Below the pieces are notes generated by a model. The model was not told the DNA's origin. It ran no database searches and worked only from the letters and a program-made list of their open reading frames with translations. This document shows positions 13,924 to 17,259 of a stretch of 17,259 nt of DNA, one piece after another. Within the stretch, counting starts at the first letter, position 1. Each line of letters opens with the position of its first letter. The stretch is from Asaia bogorensis (GTDB taxonomy: Bacteria > Pseudomonadota > Alphaproteobacteria > Acetobacterales > Acetobacteraceae), in NCBI GenBank assembly GCA_945886995.1, contig CAMCZJ010000042.1:1-17259 (forward strand), written 5' to 3'. Position numbers and translations under genes: made by a program.

Positions 13924-16188
13924 TCAGGGCAGGGCAGCCCGGCGTTGGCCCGTAGCATTGCGGGACCGCACAAAATAATCTGTGCCTACCCCAGGGTTGT
14001 TCAAATAGAATTCATCGCGCGGGAAAACATCGGTCAATGGCGCTTCCTGGCGTTGCTGACCCGGCCCCCATTGCATTGGCGCGCCAGCAAATAGGCTCGC
14101 CCAATCACTGAAATCCTGATTGCCAGCGCGTAAATGCGCAAGATGCGCGGGCTTGGCGAATTCCGCCGCGAGCTTTGCCGGGTCAAAGGGGATCGGTTCA
14201 TTTGATCCGATCATCACGCCGGCGGGCATCAGCAAAAGCGCATGTGGAAAGACAGCAGCGAAGGTTTCTACCGCGCGTTGGGTTGGAGTCCATTGGATGT
14301 AGAGCCCGCCCGGCGCCAAACGTCGCCGCGCCTGGTCTATGAACTCAGCGCTGTAGAGCAAGCCGGAATGGGACCCCTGCGGCAGAATCGCATCCGCTTC
14401 AATGACATCGTAAAGCGTTTCTTCCTTGGCAAGCGTCCGCCGGCCATCGCCATATTCCATGTGCCAGCGCTGATCCTTGAACATGCGCGCGATGGGACCA
14501 TTCGGGTAATGCCGCCCGATTTCTTCCAGCGCGGTCAGCACGGGCGCCACCAATTCAATGGCGCGAATCTGGCTTTCCTCGCGAATGCCGGCGGCCCAGG
14601 GCGTGCCACCACTACCCACGCCAATCACCAGCACATGCTTGGGGTCGGGATGGATCAGCGGGCCGACTGCCCCCAGGAATTGATGGATGGAAAGGAAGGG
14701 AATGCGCCCCTGGCTGAAGCCCTGGATGAAGAAGGGGCCTTCCGCCACACCATCCGCGCCTTTGCTGTCCCGGAAAAACGCAATGCCTGAACGGTCTTCG
14801 GCCCAGGCCACCATATGGCCCGGCCCTTCCGCATGCATGCGTGACCAAAGCCCCGCATTACCCGGCATGAAGATAAGCGCGAGGGCCGAGGCCAGCGCGA
14901 GTCCCGCTTCCACCGGCCGACGCCAGCCGCCATGCCAAAGCCAGCCCAGCAGCAGCAGCAGCGAAAGCACCGCGAGAAGCTTCAGCGTGCCCGCAGTGCC
15001 CAGGAAATGCAGCGTGATCAGCCCGGTGAAAATGGACCCCGCCGCATTGCCGGCGATATTGGCCAATTGCACCCAGCCAACGCGCGTGCCGACACTCGCC
15101 AAATCCTGCTGCACGGCGCGCTGCACAAAGGCGAAGGTCATGCCAATAAGGAAAGAAGGTGGCCCCACCACCAGCACGGCCAGGAAGATCATCATGGCCA
15201 GCGCCCCGCCATGCAGGCGCGAATGATCCACCGCCATCAGATCAGCGATCGGCCAATGCGGCATGGCAAGCCAGAGCGCGGCCAGCAAAACTATCGCCAG
15301 TACAAAGCCGGCACCCTGGGTGATGAAAAAGGCCGGGCGCGGGTCCTTCAGGTGGCGCACCATGCGCGCGGCAATCGCCATGCCAAGCCCATCGGCCAGC
15401 AGGAAAATCCCAAGCACGGTCGGGAAAAGATAGGCGTGGTATTGCCCAACCTGGCCCATGATGCGGACCCAGAGGATTTCCAGCGCCACAATCACATAGC
15501 CCGAAAGAAAGACGAGGAAGCACCAAAGCGGCAGGCTGCCGAAAGGCGCATTCCCGGTCTTGGCGGCTGGGCTCGGCGCTGGCAGGGGCAAGCCGCGCAG
15601 TTGCGGCAGAAGGGAAAGCGCGACCAGTGCCGCGAAAATCTCCAAGCCTGCGGCCAGCCATAGCGCGCCAACAAAGCCAAGATTGCCCACCAGAAACCAA
15701 CCGCCCAGCAGTGCGCCAAGCCCGGCACCGAAGGTATTGAGGCCGTAAAGCAGGCCGATCCGCTCCGCCACCGTGTCCAAAGCGGTGGACACTGCGCGCG
15801 CCAAAAGCGGCAAGGAAGCGCCCATCAACGTGGTCGGCAGCACAAGCCCGGCGAAGCAAAGGGCAAAGATCATCGCCGGGTCATCCACTACCCCGGCCAA
15901 ATCCGTGGCCAGCCAATCATACAAAAATGCCTTGGATAACAGGGCAAAAATGCCAACGCCGATCTCCGCGATGGCAAAGCCGATCAGTGCCCGCGCCGGC
16001 GTGATGCGGTCAGCGATCTTCGCACCAATGATCGAACCAATCCCAAGCCCGGCAAGGAAGGCGCCCACCACAAGCGCGGCAGAAATCGTGTCAGAGCCCG
16101 CGAAAATGCCAAGCATCCGCTGCCAGACAATCTGGCACAGCAGCGCGGCAAAGCCCGATGCGAAAAAGGCAACGGCCAAACGAGGCAT
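13924..16188 (-). CDS. Membrane protein fused to spermidine synthase-like domain
   Basis: A 754-residue protein. The first about 510 residues hold at least a dozen hydrophobic segments resembling a transporter (LAVAFFASGFAALLCQIVWQRML at the start, then AFLAGLGIGSIIGAKIADR). The C-terminal domain, about 515-690, is a spermidine-synthase-like Rossmann fold: VLVIGVGSGGTPW, AIELVAPVL, GDGRRTL and YDVIEADAILPQGSHSGLLYSAEF. In true aminopropyltransferases this last motif is D-x-x-D-P; here the second Asp is Leu, so polyamine synthesis is doubtful. The start at 16188 has GGGGGAG 10 nt upstream and puts the first membrane segment at the N-terminus; an ATG at 16221 would add 11 residues. The frame is open to 16461, but the extra part overlaps the divergent gene and is not credible. 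It converges on the CheB-CheR kinase gene with only 7 bp between stops. Confidence 0.85.
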   Translation of the reverse strand: MPRLAVAFFASGFAALLCQIVWQRMLGIFAGSDTISAALVVGAFLAGLGIGSIIGAKIADRITPARALIGFAIAEIGVGIFALLSKAFLYDWLATDLAGVVDDPAMIFALCFAGLVLPTTLMGASLPLLARAVSTALDTVAERIGLLYGLNTFGAGLGALLGGWFLVGNLGFVGALWLAAGLEIFAALVALSLLPQLRGLPLPAPSPAAKTGNAPFGSLPLWCFLVFLSGYVIVALEILWVRIMGQVGQYHAYLFPTVLGIFLLADGLGMAIAARMVRHLKDPRPAFFITQGAGFVLAIVLLAALWLAMPHWPIADLMAVDHSRLHGGALAMMIFLAVLVVGPPSFLIGMTFAFVQRAVQQDLASVGTRVGWVQLANIAGNAAGSIFTGLITLHFLGTAGTLKLLAVLSLLLLLGWLWHGGWRRPVEAGLALASALALIFMPGNAGLWSRMHAEGPGHMVAWAEDRSGIAFFRDSKGADGVAEGPFFIQGFSQGRIPFLSIHQFLGAVGPLIHPDPKHVLVIGVGSGGTPWAAGIREESQIRAIELVAPVLTALEEIGRHYPNGPIARMFKDQRWHMEYGDGRRTLAKEETLYDVIEADAILPQGSHSGLLYSAEFIDQARRRLAPGGLYIQWTPTQRAVETFAAVFPHALLLMPAGVMIGSNEPIPFDPAKLAAEFAKPAHLAHLRAGNQDFSDWASLFAGAPMQWGPGQQRQEAPLTDVFPRDEFYLNNPGVGTDYFVRSRNATGQRRAALP

Positions 16189-16301
16189 GACCGAAAAGCT
16201 CCCCCAGAGGCGGTTTTTCATCACCGCTTTGTGTTTCTGGCGTCTAATTACGGCGAAATTACTGCAAGGCAACCCCCGCATCTTGCCCGCAGCCGCCCCT
16301 C

Positions 16302-16316
16302 GGCGCAGGCTGCGCC
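16302..16316. promoter_or_regulatory. 15-bp perfect palindrome upstream of the ThDP enzyme gene
   Basis: GGCGCAG-G-CTGCGCC, seven-base arms around one central base, lies 26 bp upstream of the ATG at 16343 in the divergent intergenic region. A wider GCAGCC/GGCTGC pairing (16289-16294 and 16308-16313) overlaps it. It could be an operator or a leader hairpin. In GC-rich DNA some such palindromes arise by chance. Confidence 0.35.
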
Positions 16317-16342
16317 CGGAAACGCCAAGTGGAGAGTCGGCA

Positions 16343-17259
16343 ATGAATGGTGCGGAAAGTCTGGTCCATACACTCATAGGTAGTGGGGTTGATGTGTGTT
16401 TCTCCAACCCGGGCACGAGTGAGATGCATTTCGTGGCGGCGCTGGACCGAATCCCCGGCATGCGCTGCGTGCTGGGCTTGCAGGAAAATGTCGTAACCGG
16501 GATGGCGGATGGCTATTGGCGCATGGCGGATAGGCCGGCCTGCACGCTGCTGCATTGCGGCCCGGGCCTGGCTAATGGTTTGGCGAATTTGCATAATGCG
16601 CGCCGGGCGCGGTCCGGCATTGTGAATATCACGGGTGACCACGCCACCTATCACCGCCCCTATGACGCGCCGCTGACAGCCGATACGGAAGGCTTCGCCC
16701 GCGGCGTTTCCGCCTGGGTGCGCACTTCGACCGATTCAACCAAGGTGGGGGCGGATGCCGCCGTGGCCGTGCAGGCGGCGCGTACCTCGCCCGGGCAGAT
16801 CGCCACTTTGATCCTGCCCGCCGACACCGCCTGGAATGATGGCGGCGTGGTGGCGGCCGCCTTGCCGGTGCCATCGGTGCCTGAGGCCGACCCGCATGCC
16901 ATCCGCAACGCCGCGCGCGTCCTGCGGGAGAAGAAGAATGTGCTGATCCTGCTGGGCGGCCCGAGCCTCCGCGAAGGCGCGCAGTTGCACGCCTATCGTA
17001 TCGCTGAAGCAACCGGCGCGCGGCTGCTGGCGGAGGGCTCAAACGGCCGCACTCAGCGCGGGCGCGGGCGCATCGCGCTCGAACGCGTGCCCTATTACGT
17101 GGACCAGGCGATTGATGCGCTGAAATGGGTGGAGCATCTGATCCTGGTGAATGCCAAGGCGCCGGTCGGCTTCTTTGGCTATCCGGGCAAGCCTTCGCTG
17201 CATTACCCGCCCAATGCCGAAGTGCATGTGCTGACGCGCTATGAACAGAATGCCGAAGT
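16343..17259 (+). CDS. Thiamine-diphosphate enzyme, acetolactate synthase-like (3' end beyond window)
   Basis: The first 305 residues of a ThDP-dependent enzyme of the acetolactate synthase/benzoylformate decarboxylase superfamily, which cleaves or joins 2-keto acids. The ATG at 16343 has GGAG 8 nt upstream. The pyrimidine-binding domain (about 1-165) has FSNPGTSEMHF, the conserved Glu48 in GLQENVVTGMADGY that activates the cofactor, and HCGPGLANGLANLHNARRAR. The central domain begins at about 185 (AIRNAARVLREKKNVLILLGG). The diphosphate-binding domain lies beyond the edge. Many alphaproteobacteria carry this type annotated as acetolactate synthase large subunit without a regulatory small subunit, and the true substrate is uncertain. 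I therefore do not call it ilvB. It is divergent from the spermidine-synthase-like gene. Confidence 0.9.
   Translation, partial: MNGAESLVHTLIGSGVDVCFSNPGTSEMHFVAALDRIPGMRCVLGLQENVVTGMADGYWRMADRPACTLLHCGPGLANGLANLHNARRARSGIVNITGDHATYHRPYDAPLTADTEGFARGVSAWVRTSTDSTKVGADAAVAVQAARTSPGQIATLILPADTAWNDGGVVAAALPVPSVPEADPHAIRNAARVLREKKNVLILLGGPSLREGAQLHAYRIAEATGARLLAEGSNGRTQRGRGRIALERVPYYVDQAIDALKWVEHLILVNAKAPVGFFGYPGKPSLHYPPNAEVHVLTRYEQNAE

Noticed and set aside
16189..16461. N-terminal extension of the spermidine-synthase-like protein
   Set aside because: The extra residues overlap the start of the divergent ThDP gene, have no family resemblance, and the first transmembrane segment begins right after Met at 16188.
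16629..17042. Reverse-strand open frames over the right edge
   Set aside because: These are antisense to the ThDP enzyme, whose reading frame shows conserved motifs throughout.

Overview
The window is GC-rich, densely coding and chromosomal in character. It most resembles an alphaproteobacterium, probably near Acetobacteraceae/Rhodospirillales. This is inferred from a GapR-type DUF2312 protein next to a DUF1244 protein, a HWE-type histidine kinase, a TtuD/GckA-like glycerate kinase beside pyruvate kinase, and the frequent ATGA/GTGA gene overlaps. I see no IS element, phage gene, tRNA, rRNA or CRISPR array.

Layout. (1) Positions 1-3762 read leftward: a MarC-family membrane protein, an M20/PepT-like metallopeptidase, an OmpR-type response regulator and a sensor kinase cut by the window edge. 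They are spaced 35, 12 and -4 bp apart and look like one transcription unit. (2) Positions 3763-4396 hold a non-coding stretch with a good leftward terminator and several small palindromes, a tiny Ala-Pro lipoprotein gene, and a divergent promoter region. (3) Positions 4397-5899 read rightward: a lipoprotein-type L,D-transpeptidase that lacks the usual peptidoglycan-binding module. (4) Positions 5929-9835 read leftward: glycerate 2-kinase, pyruvate kinase carrying an N-terminal helix-turn-helix domain, and an EamA/DMT transporter. (5) Positions 10018-10649 read rightward: DUF1244 protein and GapR. (6) Positions 10758-13916 read rightward: a 1052-residue CheB-CheR-PAS-HWE kinase fusion. (7) Positions 13924-16188 read leftward: a membrane protein fused to a spermidine-synthase-like domain. 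(8) From 16343 to the right edge: a thiamine-diphosphate enzyme of the acetolactate-synthase superfamily, incomplete.

How the genes work together. Glycerate kinase makes 2-phosphoglycerate. Enolase, which is not in the window, would convert this to phosphoenolpyruvate, the substrate of the pyruvate kinase encoded next. The two genes therefore bracket lower glycolysis, as in tartrate/glycerate catabolic loci (ttuD-ttuE). The most unusual object is the pyruvate kinase itself. An intact Cro/YdaS-like DNA-binding domain is joined in frame to a complete kinase, and an AT-rich 22-bp near-palindrome lies directly upstream. Together these suggest a metabolic enzyme that may sense its own state and control its own operon. 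The fusion is read directly from the sequence; the regulatory role is inference.
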